From NCBI RefSeq assembly GCF_000374805.1, contig NZ_KB895340.1, positions 1 through 64,000 on the forward strand: a stretch of DNA of 64,000 bases, given 5' to 3'. The DNA is from Chitiniphilus shinanonensis DSM 23277. Its GTDB lineage: Bacteria; Pseudomonadota; Gammaproteobacteria; Burkholderiales; Chitinibacteraceae. The translations under genes were made by a program, and so were the position numbers. Below the pieces are notes generated by a model that saw only the letters and a list, made by a program, of their open reading frames with translations, searched no databases and was not told the DNA's origin. This document shows, in pieces, positions 16,708 through 25,044 of this stretch. Every line of letters begins with the position of its first letter. The first letter of the stretch is position 1.

Positions 16708-17433
16708 ATGATCCAGCGCGGTTCCGGCGTGGCAGTGTGGCGCCAGATCGAACAGGCCATCGAGGCGGAGATCGCCCAGCAACACTACCGGGCGGGCGAG
16801 CGCCTGCCGACCGAGGCCGAGTTCGCGGCGCGTTTCGAGGTCAACCGCCACACCATCCGCCGCGCCGTGGCCGCGCTGGAGACGCGCGGGCTGGTGCGGG
16901 TGGAACAGGGGCGCGGCATCTTTTTGCAGGACTACGCCGTGCACTACAGCATGGGCAAGCGCATGCGTTTCTCCGAATCGCTCAAGCGCCTGCAACGCGA
17001 AGGCCAGATCGAAGTGCTGCGCTCGCAGGAGATCCCCGCCAGCGCCAAGGTGGCGCAGGCGCTGCGGCTGGCCGAGGGCGAGCGGGTGTTGCAGGTGGAC
17101 AGCCTGGCACGCGCCGACGGCCGCGTGGTCAGCATGACCACCCGCTTCTTCCCGGCGCAGCGCTTCGCCGGCCTGGCCGAGGCGTATGCCGAGACCGGCT
17201 CGATCACCAGCGCGATGCAGCGCTACGGCGTGGCCGACTACGAGCGGCTGGAAAGCCGCATCACCGCCCGCCTGCCCGACGAAGCCGTGGCGCGGCACCT
17301 GCAACGCCCGAAGAACCAGCCGGTGTTGCAGGTGGAAGGGATCAACATCGACCAGCACGGCGTCCCCATCGAATTCGGCATCAGCCGGCTGGCGGGGGAT
17401 GCGGTGCAGTTGGTGGTTGGCGGGGAAGAGTGA
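16708..17433 (+). CDS. phnF: Phosphonate-responsive GntR/HutC-family regulator PhnF
   Basis: A 241-residue GntR-type protein. The N-terminal winged HTH spans about residues 10-75 (HYRAGERLPTEAEFAARFEV followed by NRHTIRRAVAALETRGLV). A UTRA effector domain follows (FSESLKRLQREGQIEVLRS to FGISRLAGDAVQLVV). The position divergent from phnG and the opening MIQRGSGVAVWRQIE identify it as PhnF. It probably represses phnGHIJKLM and phnCDE through the shared GTCTATAC sites. Co-orientation with phnM2-DUF1045-phnN allows read-through into them, although a large inverted repeat lies between. Confidence 0.92.
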   Translation: MIQRGSGVAVWRQIEQAIEAEIAQQHYRAGERLPTEAEFAARFEVNRHTIRRAVAALETRGLVRVEQGRGIFLQDYAVHYSMGKRMRFSESLKRLQREGQIEVLRSQEIPASAKVAQALRLAEGERVLQVDSLARADGRVVSMTTRFFPAQRFAGLAEAYAETGSITSAMQRYGVADYERLESRITARLPDEAVARHLQRPKNQPVLQVEGINIDQHGVPIEFGISRLAGDAVQLVVGGEE

Positions 17434-17453
17434 AGGGGGAAGGGCAACGGCGT

Positions 17454-17641
17454 GACCCCAAATCTTGAACCACAGAGGACACGGAGAGCACAGAGTTTCA
17501 CAGAGAAAACCAAAGCAAAGAGGAAGTAAACCGGGGTGCGGCGGCCAATGGTTGCTTTGCCACGATTCTTCCTTCTTCCATTACCTTCCTCCCGGTTTTC
17601 TCCGTGTTCTCTGTGTCCTCTGTGGTTCAAGATTTGGGGTC
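17454..17641. repeat. Large inverted repeat with CACAGAG-type arms
   Basis: Left arm 17454-17495 and right arm 17600-17641 are inverted copies differing at only a few positions; both contain GACCCCAAATCTTGAACC, then ACAGAGGACAC and GGAGA/CAGAG units. Similarity extends outward (GAAGGGGGAAGGG on both sides). The 104-bp centre is T/C and A/G rich. It fills most of the 333-bp gap between phnF and the second phnM; beyond it only an AAGGAGA ribosome binding site before 17767 is visible. Confidence 0.8.
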
Positions 17642-17766
17642 TGGGTTTTGTCACCCTTCCCCCTTCCCTCTTCTCCCTTCCCAGCGGGGCAGCGCGGCAA
17701 CGCGCCGCCCCACGCAAAACCGTCATGCAAGCCCCGTAGCATCCCGGCCCGGACAAGGAGACCCAC

Positions 17767-18921
17767 ATGTTGCAAGGAATCGTTGGTCGTCGCGTGCTGC
17801 TGGACGACGGCCATTGGCATGACACCCCCCTCGCCTTCGCCGACGGCCTGATCGCCGGCTGCGACGGCCCTGCGCCGGTCGGCGCGCTCGATTGCGGCGA
17901 CTATCTGGTGCTGCCGGGCATCGTCGATCTGCATGGCGATGCGTTCGAGCGCCAGATCCTGCCGCGCCCGGAGGCGGCGTTCCCGCTGCCGCTGGCGCTG
18001 GCCGACACCGATCGCCAACTGGTCGCCAACGGCATCACCACCGCGTTCCACGGCATCACCTGGAGCTGGGAAGGCGGCCTGCGGGGCCGCGACAACGCCA
18101 TCGGCATCCGCAATGCGCTGGCGCGACTGAAGCCGCGCCTGGGCGCCGACCACCGCATCCACCTGCGCTGGGAGACCTACAACCTCGACGCCGTGGACGA
18201 GATCGCCGACTGGCTGGCCACCGGCCACATCGACCTGCTGGCGTTCAACGACCATCTCGACATGGTGCAGGCGCGGCTGGGCGACGACGGCAAGCTGCGC
18301 AAGTACGCCGAACGCGCCGGCATGCCGCTGGCCGGATTCCGCGCGCTGGTGACGCGGGTGGCGGCGCGCGGCGACGAAGTGCCCGCCGCCATCGCCCGGC
18401 TGGCCGGCCACGCCCGCGCCGCCGGGGTGGCGATGGCCTCGCACGACGACGACACCCGCGCCGAGCGCGCGGCCTTCCAGGCGCTGGGCTGCACCATCAG
18501 CGAATTCCCGCGCACCGCCGAGGCCACGGCGGCCGCCCGCGAGCTGGGCAGCCCCACCGTGTTCGGCGCGCCCAACGTGGTGCGCGGCGGCAGCCACTGC
18601 GGCGCCCCCGCCGCGCGCGAGATGGTGGCCGCCGACCTGTGCGACATCTTGGCTTCCGACTACTACTACCCGGCGCCGCTGGCGGCGGCCTGCCAACTGG
18701 CCGCCGACGGCGTGGTCGGCTGGGCCGGCGCCTGGAAACTGGTCGCCGCCAACCCGGCGCGCGCCGCCGGTCTGACCGACCGCGGCGAACTCGCCGTCGG
18801 CCAGCGCGCCGACCTGATCGTGCTGGACGCCAGCGATCCCGCCACCCCGCGCGTGGTGGCGACCGTGGCCGGCGGCCGGCTGGTCCATCTGGCCGAGGAT
18901 TTGCCGCGGGTGACCGCATGA
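17767..18921 (+). CDS. PhnM-like amidohydrolase (second PhnM paralogue)
   Basis: A 384-residue amidohydrolase related to PhnM: LPGIVDLHGDAFERQILPRP near residue 50 (metal-binding HGD in place of the HTDN of copy 1), NGITTAFHGITWSWEGG, MASHDDDT, SEFPRT, GAPNVVRGGSHCG and SDYYYPAPL. The protein differs from copy 1 along its whole length, so this is an old paralogue and not a recent duplicate. It overlaps the DUF1045 gene by 4 nt. The phnM-DUF1045-phnN gene order occurs in other proteobacterial phn loci, where this form acts as the triphosphate diphosphatase. AAGGAGA precedes the ATG. The two copies may differ in phosphonate substrate, which is inference. Confidence 0.88.
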   Translation: MLQGIVGRRVLLDDGHWHDTPLAFADGLIAGCDGPAPVGALDCGDYLVLPGIVDLHGDAFERQILPRPEAAFPLPLALADTDRQLVANGITTAFHGITWSWEGGLRGRDNAIGIRNALARLKPRLGADHRIHLRWETYNLDAVDEIADWLATGHIDLLAFNDHLDMVQARLGDDGKLRKYAERAGMPLAGFRALVTRVAARGDEVPAAIARLAGHARAAGVAMASHDDDTRAERAAFQALGCTISEFPRTAEATAAARELGSPTVFGAPNVVRGGSHCGAPAAREMVAADLCDILASDYYYPAPLAAACQLAADGVVGWAGAWKLVAANPARAAGLTDRGELAVGQRADLIVLDASDPATPRVVATVAGGRLVHLAEDLPRVTA

Positions 18922-19616
18922 GCTACCGCTACGCCCTCTATCTGGCCCCGCCGCAGACGCATCCGCTGTGGAGCGTCGGCAACCGCTGGCTGGGCCGCGA
19001 CGCCGAACGCGGCGACGCGCTGACGCCGTCCACCATGCTGGGGCTGGACCACGCCACCTGGAACAGCCTGGTCGGCGCCCCGCGCCGCTATGGCCTGCAT
19101 GCCACGCTCAAGGCGCCGTTCCGCCTGGCCGACCCCTATGACGAAGCCCAGCTGCTGCTGGCGCTGGAACAATTCGCCGCCACCACCGCGCCGTTCACCC
19201 TGCTGCCGTTGCAGGTGACGGCGCTGGCCGGCTTCATCTGCCTGCGCCCGCGCGAGGAATCGCAGGCATTGCAGGCACTAGCCGACGCCTGCGTGGCGGA
19301 GTTCGACCGCTTCCGCGCCCCGCCGGCCGCCGCCGAACTGGAACGCCGCCGTCCCGGTCAGCTGGACGTGCGGGCCCGCTACCTGCTGGAACGCTGGGGC
19401 TACCCGCACGTGTTCGAGCGCTTCCGCTGCCATTTCACGCTGACCGATCCGCTGCCCGAACCGCAACGCAGCGCGCTGTTGCCGCTGCTGGCCGCACACT
19501 TCGCGCCGGTGCTGGACCAGCCCCTGCCGGTGGGCGAACTGTGCCTGTTCGTCGAGGACAGCCCCGGCGCGCCGTTCCGCCTGACGCGGCGCTTCGCGCT
19601 GGGCAGCGCGCTGTGA
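18918..19616 (+). CDS. DUF1045 2H-phosphoesterase-like protein, candidate PhnP substitute
   Basis: A 232-residue protein of the phosphonate-operon-associated DUF1045 family. It has the two 2H-phosphoesterase motifs: HATL at residue 61 (GLHATLKAPF) and HFTL at residue 172 (CHFTLTDPL). 2H enzymes hydrolyse cyclic phosphates. The locus has a complete C-P lyase, whose product is 5-phosphoribosyl 1,2-cyclic phosphate, but no phnP in the window; this protein is therefore a good candidate for that step (inference). It is coupled by 4-nt overlaps to phnM2 (ATGA) and phnN (GTGA). Confidence 0.85.
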   Translation: MSYRYALYLAPPQTHPLWSVGNRWLGRDAERGDALTPSTMLGLDHATWNSLVGAPRRYGLHATLKAPFRLADPYDEAQLLLALEQFAATTAPFTLLPLQVTALAGFICLRPREESQALQALADACVAEFDRFRAPPAAAELERRRPGQLDVRARYLLERWGYPHVFERFRCHFTLTDPLPEPQRSALLPLLAAHFAPVLDQPLPVGELCLFVEDSPGAPFRLTRRFALGSAL

Positions 19617-20215
19617 GCGGGCGTCTGATCGTGCTGGTGGGGCCGTCCGGCGTCGGCAAGGACAGCGTGCTGGCGCACGCCCGCGCCAGCCTGGCGCGGC
19701 TGCCGCAAGGCGGCGGGGTGCGCTTCGCCCGGCGCGCCGTCACCCGCCCCGCCACGGCCGGCGGCGAGGATCACCTGGCGCTGAGCGAGGACGAATTCCA
19801 CAGCGCGCTGGACGAGGGTCGCTTCGCGCTGTGGTGGGGCAGCCACGGCCTGCATTACGGCATCGACCGCGAGATCGACGACTGGCTGGCGGCCGGCCTC
19901 ACCGTGGTGGTCAACGGCTCGCGCGCCCACCTGCCGCTGGCTTGGCAGCGCTATCCCCGGCTGGAAGCAGTGCTGCTGACCGCCCGGCCGGATACGTTGG
20001 CCAAACGCCTGGCCGCGCGCGGCCGCGAAGACGAGGCCGCCGTGGCCGCCCGCCTGGCGCGCACGCCGCCGCCGTTGCCGGACGGCATGGCGCTGACTGA
20101 GATCGCCAACGACGGCGAGCTGGCAGAGGCCGGCGATCAGTTCGTGGCACTGCTGCTGACCGCGCCGACCGGCAGCACCGCCGAAGCGCCCAGCGCGCCG
20201 GACCAGCGCAGGTAG
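19613..20215 (+). CDS. phnN: Ribose 1,5-bisphosphate phosphokinase PhnN
   Basis: A 200-residue guanylate-kinase-like protein with P-loop GPSGVGKDS at residues 10-18, ARRAVTRPATAGGEDHLAL and WWGSHGLHYGI, all typical of PhnN. It converts ribose 1,5-bisphosphate to PRPP and so finishes ribose salvage from C-P lyase. The GTG at 19613 overlaps the previous stop codon (GTGA) and puts the P-loop at the expected distance from the N-terminus; the longer frame upstream is not family-like. Its 3' end overlaps the convergent MFS gene by 79 nt. Confidence 0.92.
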   Translation: MSGRLIVLVGPSGVGKDSVLAHARASLARLPQGGGVRFARRAVTRPATAGGEDHLALSEDEFHSALDEGRFALWWGSHGLHYGIDREIDDWLAAGLTVVVNGSRAHLPLAWQRYPRLEAVLLTARPDTLAKRLAARGREDEAAVAARLARTPPPLPDGMALTEIANDGELAEAGDQFVALLLTAPTGSTAEAPSAPDQRR

Positions 20216-21327
20216 AGCGCGGCGGTCAGCCCCAGCAGCGCGGCGGCCACGGCGAACGGCGCACGATGGTCGAGGTACTGGTACGCCGCGCCGCCCAGCA
20301 GCGGTCCCACCGCGGTGGCCGCGTTGGCGACGGTGGCGTACAGCCCGAACACCGTGCCGCCGCGCGCGCCGCAGATTCCCGCCACCAGCTTGCGTTCGGC
20401 CGGCACCACCAGCGCCATGCCGCAGGCTTCCACCACCCACAGCGCGATCAGCCAGCCCAGGTGCGTCATCCACGGCATCAGCAACATCGCCGCCGCCATC
20501 AGGCCCAGCCCGGCCACCAGCGGGCGCGTGCTGCCCAGGCGATCCACTAGGCGACCGGCATGGCCGGGCAGAATGCTCAGCACCAGCGCGGCCGGGATGT
20601 AGGCGCCGGCGATGGTCGACGACGGCGCGCCGAAGCGCTCGCTCAGGTACAGCATCAGCACCGGCAGCACCATGCCGCCGGCCAGCGCGGTCAGCAGTGC
20701 CAGCGCCAGCAGGCGATGCAGGCGGCGGCGATCCGGGCCCGGCAGCGGCATGGCGGCCTGGGCGCCGGACGGCGTGCGCGGCACCATCCGCCACGCGGCC
20801 AGCGCGGCCACCACCGCCCCCATGGCGAAGGCCGCCATGATGAACGGCCAGCTGTGCTCCAGGCTGAACATCCCCACCACGTTGAACGCGGGAATGGCGC
20901 CGATCAGCGCCCCGCGCGCGCTGGCGGATTCCAGCCGGCCCATCCCCTCGCCCACGCGGCGATCCTGCGCGGCCACCAGCGCCAGCGCGGCGGTCCAGAT
21001 CAGACTGTTGGCCACGGCCGCCACCACTGCCGACAGGTACAGCATCGACACCTGCCGCGAGGCGGCGTAGCTCCAGAACGCCAGGCCCTGCAACACGCAG
21101 CCCAGCACCAGGAACACCCGCTTGTCGCCACGATCCATCCACCAACCCACCGCCGGGCGGCACAGCAACTGGGTGATGCTGGCCAGGGTGAAACAGATAC
21201 CCACCTGCACCGCGCCCGCCCCCAGGGCATGGGCGTACAGCGGCAGCGCGAAGTTCATCACGCCGTTGGGCAGGCAGGCCAGCATCATGGCCAGGAACGG
21301 CCCCTGGCCCGGTTTCGATTGTTCCAT
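20137..21327 (-). CDS. MFS transporter in the phosphonate locus
   Basis: A 396-residue major facilitator protein with about 12 helices. Motif A-like segments are PAVGWWMDRGDKRVFLVLG and HAGRLVDRLGSTRPL. GAGGAG directly before the ATG at 21327 sets the start. It follows the HD-domain gene on the same strand, at the distal end of phnCDE, which suggests uptake or export of a phosphonate or a product, but sequence alone does not show a substrate. The last 26 codons overlap phnN on the other strand. Confidence 0.82.
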   Translation of the reverse strand: MEQSKPGQGPFLAMMLACLPNGVMNFALPLYAHALGAGAVQVGICFTLASITQLLCRPAVGWWMDRGDKRVFLVLGCVLQGLAFWSYAASRQVSMLYLSAVVAAVANSLIWTAALALVAAQDRRVGEGMGRLESASARGALIGAIPAFNVVGMFSLEHSWPFIMAAFAMGAVVAALAAWRMVPRTPSGAQAAMPLPGPDRRRLHRLLALALLTALAGGMVLPVLMLYLSERFGAPSSTIAGAYIPAALVLSILPGHAGRLVDRLGSTRPLVAGLGLMAAAMLLMPWMTHLGWLIALWVVEACGMALVVPAERKLVAGICGARGGTVFGLYATVANAATAVGPLLGGAAYQYLDHRAPFAVAAALLGLTAALYLRWSGALGASAVLPVGAVSSSATN

Positions 21328-21467
21328 CGCGTTCTCCTCGATCATGCGGCGTTCCCGACGCCTCGCAGCCATGCTAGGCAGCGGGCCGGACGCCGGCCGG
21401 GCGCTGCGACCAAGCGCCCGAAACCAGGATCGAGTTGCCGTGGAGGGCGATGAAATGCCGGGTGGGT

Positions 21468-22025
21468 TCAGGCTGGAATGATGCGTGTCGCAGTCGCTGC
21501 AATCGCCAGGTAATGCTCCAGTGATGGCGTGGGCTTGCCCGGCACCTTGGCCAGATCGTCCCACTGGCGCAGCCGCACCGCGTCGGCGGCGTAGGGCTGG
21601 GCAATGAACTCGGCGGCCGCCGCCTGGGTCATCGTGCCGCCTTGCAGGTTCAGGCTGCGCTGCGAGGCGAACGACAGCATGCCGCGGTAGCCCGGCTGCA
21701 CCGCGCACAGGTAGCGCTTGGCGTCGACGTGCAGGCGGATCGGCTCCAGCACGTCGTGGTCGAACAGCGGCCGCAGGAACGGCAGCGCCAGGAACTGGTG
21801 CACGTCGTCCACGCCTTCGGCGGCGGGATCGTCCCCCATTTCATGGACCAGGTGGCCCAGGTCATGCAGCAGCGCGGCGGTGATCAGCGCGGCGCTGGCG
21901 CCGGCGCGCTCGGCCAGTTCGGCGCACTGCAACGCGTGCTCGCGCTGCGACACGCCCTCGGCACCGTAGTATTCCTCGCCACGGCGGTTGAACAGCAGAT
22001 GGATGTCGGCGATGCTCAGCGCCAT
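21468..22025 (-). CDS. PhnZ-like HD-domain protein (phosphonate degradation HD oxygenase family)
   Basis: A 185-residue HD-domain protein. Metal-ligand candidates are H30 (REHALQ), H54-D55 (LLHDLGH), later His residues in HQFLALPF and IRLHVDAKRY, and the Asp pair in QWDDLAK. EEYYGAEGVSQREH resembles the Tyr-x-Gly-Glu region that PhnZ uses over its di-iron centre. PhnZ-type enzymes cleave alpha-hydroxyphosphonates oxidatively to phosphate and an aldehyde or acid. No 2-oxoglutarate-dependent hydroxylase (PhnY/TmpA type) is encoded in the window, so the substrate would have to arrive already hydroxylated or the partner is elsewhere. Same strand as phnCDE, 91 nt after phnE with a family 1 repeat between. 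Confidence 0.82.
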   Translation of the reverse strand: MALSIADIHLLFNRRGEEYYGAEGVSQREHALQCAELAERAGASAALITAALLHDLGHLVHEMGDDPAAEGVDDVHQFLALPFLRPLFDHDVLEPIRLHVDAKRYLCAVQPGYRGMLSFASQRSLNLQGGTMTQAAAAEFIAQPYAADAVRLRQWDDLAKVPGKPTPSLEHYLAIAATATRIIPA

Positions 22026-22045
22026 GTTGCCTCCGTAAACGGGGT

Positions 22046-22117
22046 TCAGCGGCCAACAAAACCCGGCGGTTCCGGCAAGGAGCGCGGCACCGCAAGGAGG
22101 GTTTTGCCAGTGGCTCT
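22046..22117. repeat. Family 1 intergenic repeat, short copy D
   Basis: About 72 bp: CAGCGGCCAACAAAACCC at one end, GGGTTTTGCCAGTGGCTC at the other, and GGCAAGGAGCGCGGCACCGC between. The ends match the family 1 terminal repeats; the centre is shorter than in copies A-C. It lies between phnE and the HD gene and touches the last base of the phnE stop codon. Confidence 0.65.
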
Positions 22118-22911
22118 CAAATCAGGCCCTTGCGGATGCGGGCGGAGATCAGGTCGATCAGCGACACGGTGACGACGATCATGATCATCACCGCGCAGGT
22201 GTCGGCGTACTGGAAGCCGCGGATGATCTCGTACAGCACCACGCCGATGCCGCCGGCACCGACCATGCCGACCACCGAGGCCGAGCGCACGTTCGATTCG
22301 AAGCGGTACAGCGAATACGAGATCCACAGCGGCAGCACCTGCGGAATCACGCCGTAGATCACTTCCTCCAGCGGCGAGGCGCCGGTGGAGCGGATGCCTT
22401 CCACCGGGCGCGGGTCGATGGCCTCGACCGCCTCGGAGAACAGCTTGGCGAGAATGCCGGTGGTGTGCACCCACAGCGCCAGCACGCCGGCAAACGGCCC
22501 CAGGCCGACGGCGACGATGAACAGCATGGCGAACACCATCTCGTTGATGGCGCGGCAGGCATCCATGACGCGGCGCACCGGCTGGTAGACCCAGGCCGGC
22601 ACGATGTTGGCGGACGACAAGACCCCCAGCGGCACGGCGCAGACCACGGCCAGCACCGTGCCCCACAGGGCGATCTGCACGGTGACGATCATCTCGCTCA
22701 GGTAGATGCGCCAGTCGCGGAAATTGGGCGGGAAGAAGTCGCCGGCGAACTGCGCCATGTTGCCGGAATCGCGGAACAGGTCGAGCGGGCGCATGTCGGC
22801 GCCGCGCCAGGCCCAGGCCAGCACCAGGCACAACAGCGCCCAGCCGATCAGGCGGCCGGTGTGGTGCGCCGGGCGCGGCGCGGGCGGAATGGCAATTGCA
22901 AGGTCGGTCAT
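22117..22911 (-). CDS. phnE: Phosphonate ABC transporter permease PhnE
   Basis: A 264-residue inner-membrane permease with about six helices. It has the PhnE features ETVQIALWG-like ([20 protein letters not shown]), [21 protein letters not shown], the coupling loop [18 protein letters not shown], and [18 protein letters not shown] near the end. It forms the membrane channel for PhnC and PhnD. A single permease gene is present, unlike loci with PhnE1/PhnE2. Spaced 57 nt from phnD. Confidence 0.95.
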   Translation of the reverse strand: MTDLAIAIPPAPRPAHHTGRLIGWALLCLVLAWAWRGADMRPLDLFRDSGNMAQFAGDFFPPNFRDWRIYLSEMIVTVQIALWGTVLAVVCAVPLGVLSSANIVPAWVYQPVRRVMDACRAINEMVFAMLFIVAVGLGPFAGVLALWVHTTGILAKLFSEAVEAIDPRPVEGIRSTGASPLEEVIYGVIPQVLPLWISYSLYRFESNVRSASVVGMVGAGGIGVVLYEIIRGFQYADTCAVMIMIVVTVSLIDLISARIRKGLI

Positions 22912-22968
22912 GATGGCGTTCCAAATGGCGACGCGCCGGCGGTGGAGCCCGCCGGCGCGTCGCGTTGC

Positions 22969-23949
22969 TTACTTGCTGCCGGCGGCGGCCAGTTGGCGGC
23001 CCAGTTCGGCCAGCCTGGCGTTCACGTCGTCGAGCTGGGTCTTCTTCTCGGCGTCGGACAACGTGGTGTCGTCCTCGATCTTGCTCTTCACGCGGGCCAG
23101 TTCCAGCTGGCGGGTGGGCAGCAATTGGGCATCGCTGGAGGCGCGGAAGCTGCCGGTGTTGTAGATGGCCTTGAGCACGGCCTTTTCGCGCTCGTTCTTG
23201 CCGTAGCCGACGATGAAGGCGCGGATGCGGTTCTTCAGGTCGTCCGGCAGATCCTTGCGGTACACCAGCGGGTCCTTCGGGATCAGCGGCGAACGCCACA
23301 GCACGCGGATCTGCGCGTAGCGCTCCGGCGAGGTCTGCTTCAGCTTGTCCAGTTGTTCGGTGTTGTTGGTGGCGACGTCCACCTGGCGGGCGAGCACGGC
23401 CATGATGTTGGTCTCGTGGTTGGCGTTGCGCACCGTGCTGAAGTGGGTCTTGGGGTTGATGTCGTTCTGGGCGAACAGGTAGTAGCCCGGCACCAGGAAG
23501 CCCGAGGTCGATTGCGGATCGCCCATGCCCAGCGTGTACTTGCCCTTGTTCTTCAGCACCTGGTCCACCGAGGTGATGCCGCTGTCCTTGTGGGTGATCA
23601 GCAGCGACCAGTAGCCCGGGGCGCCGTCGGCGTCCACCTGCTGGGCGAACACTTCGCCGCCGGCGCGATCGACCGCCTCGATGGCGGACTTGTTGCCGAA
23701 CCAGCCGAGCTGCACCTTGTTGAAGCGCATGCCTTCGATCACGCCGGCGTAGTCCGGGGCGAAAAATGCGTTCACCTTGATGCCGAGCTGCTTGCTCATG
23801 TCATCGACCAGCGGCTGCCACATCTGGCGCAGCGCGCCGGTGGATTCGGTGGCGATGATGCCGAAATTCAGTTCTTTCGGCGCTTCGGCGGCGTGGAGCG
23901 GCAGCACGGTGGCGGCCAGCGCGACCGCGGTCAGAAAACGACGGAACAT
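22969..23949 (-). CDS. phnD: Phosphonate ABC transporter substrate-binding protein PhnD
   Basis: A 326-residue periplasmic binding protein. A Sec signal peptide is clear (MFRRFLTAVALAATVLPLHA). The mature part begins with KELNFGIIATESTGALRQMW and includes FFAPDYAGVIEGMRFNKVQL with GWFGNKSAIEA, the PhnD ligand-pocket signature, then MGDPQSTSGFLVPGYYLF. AAGGAG lies 8 nt before the ATG. It delivers phosphonate to PhnE/PhnC. Confidence 0.95.
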   Translation of the reverse strand: MFRRFLTAVALAATVLPLHAAEAPKELNFGIIATESTGALRQMWQPLVDDMSKQLGIKVNAFFAPDYAGVIEGMRFNKVQLGWFGNKSAIEAVDRAGGEVFAQQVDADGAPGYWSLLITHKDSGITSVDQVLKNKGKYTLGMGDPQSTSGFLVPGYYLFAQNDINPKTHFSTVRNANHETNIMAVLARQVDVATNNTEQLDKLKQTSPERYAQIRVLWRSPLIPKDPLVYRKDLPDDLKNRIRAFIVGYGKNEREKAVLKAIYNTGSFRASSDAQLLPTRQLELARVKSKIEDDTTLSDAEKKTQLDDVNARLAELGRQLAAAGSK

Positions 23950-23981
23950 CGGAACGACTCCTTGATGGCGGGGTGGGGTTA

Positions 23982-24806
23982 TCAGTGGGCGAGCGCGGGC
24001 TGCGGCGCGGCTTGCGCCTCGGGCGCGCCGTGGGCGATCAATTCGGTGGCCAGCGGGCCGTAGATGTCGTGCAGCAGCGCCGGGGTCAGCCGCGCCGGGG
24101 TGCCGTCGTAGACCACGCGCCCCTGGTGCAGCGCCACCACGCGCTGGCAATAGCGCATGGCGATGTCCACCTGGTGCAGCGACACGATCACGGTGGTGCC
24201 CAGCTCGCGGTTGATGCGGGCCAGGGTGTCCATCACCTTGCGCGCGGCGGCGGGGTCGAGCGAGGCGATCGGCTCGTCGGCCAGGATCAGGCGCGCTTCC
24301 TGCACCAGGGTGCGGGCGATGGCGGCGCGTTGTTGCTGACCGCCGGACAACGTGGACGCACGCTGCGCGGCGTATTTGTCGATGCCCACCTGCGCCAGCG
24401 CCGCCATGCAGCGCTGGCGCTCGTCGCGGGTGAACCACTTGAACACCGAGCGCCACGGCGGCACGCGGTGCAACATGCCGGTCAGCACGTTGGTGGTCAG
24501 CGGCAGGCGCCCGACCAGGTTGAACTGCTGGAACACGAAGCCGATCTGGGTGCGCAGCGCGCGCACGTCGCGCGCCAGCTTGCCGTCGCGCTGCACGTAG
24601 CGGTCCAGCACCTTGACGCTGCCGCTGCCGGCGTCGCCGCAGACGAAACCGGCGATATGGCGCAGCAGGGTGGATTTGCCCGAGCCGGAAGCGCCGAGCA
24701 GCACCACCATCTCGCCCTCATCCACGCGCAGGTTCACGTTGTCCAGCGCCTTCTGGCCTGGGGTGAAGGTCTTGCTGAGCTGGCGGATTTCCAAAGCGAT
24801 GGCCAT
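23982..24806 (-). CDS. phnC: Phosphonate ABC transporter ATP-binding protein PhnC
   Basis: A 274-residue ABC ATPase. Walker A is GASGSGKST, the Q-loop is [19 protein letters not shown] (a PhnC hallmark), the signature is [17 protein letters not shown], Walker B is [13 protein letters not shown], and the H-loop [11 protein letters not shown]. First gene of phnCDE; a PhnF-type site is centred about 65 nt upstream of its start. Confidence 0.95.
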   Translation of the reverse strand: MAIALEIRQLSKTFTPGQKALDNVNLRVDEGEMVVLLGASGSGKSTLLRHIAGFVCGDAGSGSVKVLDRYVQRDGKLARDVRALRTQIGFVFQQFNLVGRLPLTTNVLTGMLHRVPPWRSVFKWFTRDERQRCMAALAQVGIDKYAAQRASTLSGGQQQRAAIARTLVQEARLILADEPIASLDPAAARKVMDTLARINRELGTTVIVSLHQVDIAMRYCQRVVALHQGRVVYDGTPARLTPALLHDIYGPLATELIAHGAPEAQAAPQPALAH

Positions 24807-24865
24807 GGCCGCGCTCCCCGTGTTGAACGATGGCGCGGATTCTGGGCGCGTCAGATGAAAGCGAG

Positions 24866-24877
24866 ATGTCTATACAA
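24866..24877. promoter_or_regulatory. Probable PhnF operator upstream of phnC
   Basis: ATGTCTATACAA here is identical to 16565-16576 upstream of phnG. The shared sequence, in front of two phosphonate operons and nowhere else that I noticed, is best explained as the PhnF binding site. Confidence 0.65.
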
Positions 24878-25044
24878 TGAACAACAGATGACGGCCATGC
24901 GACGCCCAACTGTCACCACGGCCGCACGCGGCCGCCCGGCGGGCCAGGCAGCCGCTTCGCCCCCGCAATCGTCCGGCGCGCGGCATCATCGTCGGATGTC
25001 GGTGGCCTTGCCGGCACGGCTTGGCACGGATTACAGGAACGATC

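Noticed and set aside
17454-17641. CRISPR-like short repeats (CACAGAG and CACGGAG units)
   Set aside because: Units are 7-8 bp, adjacent and without unique spacers, and no cas genes are present.
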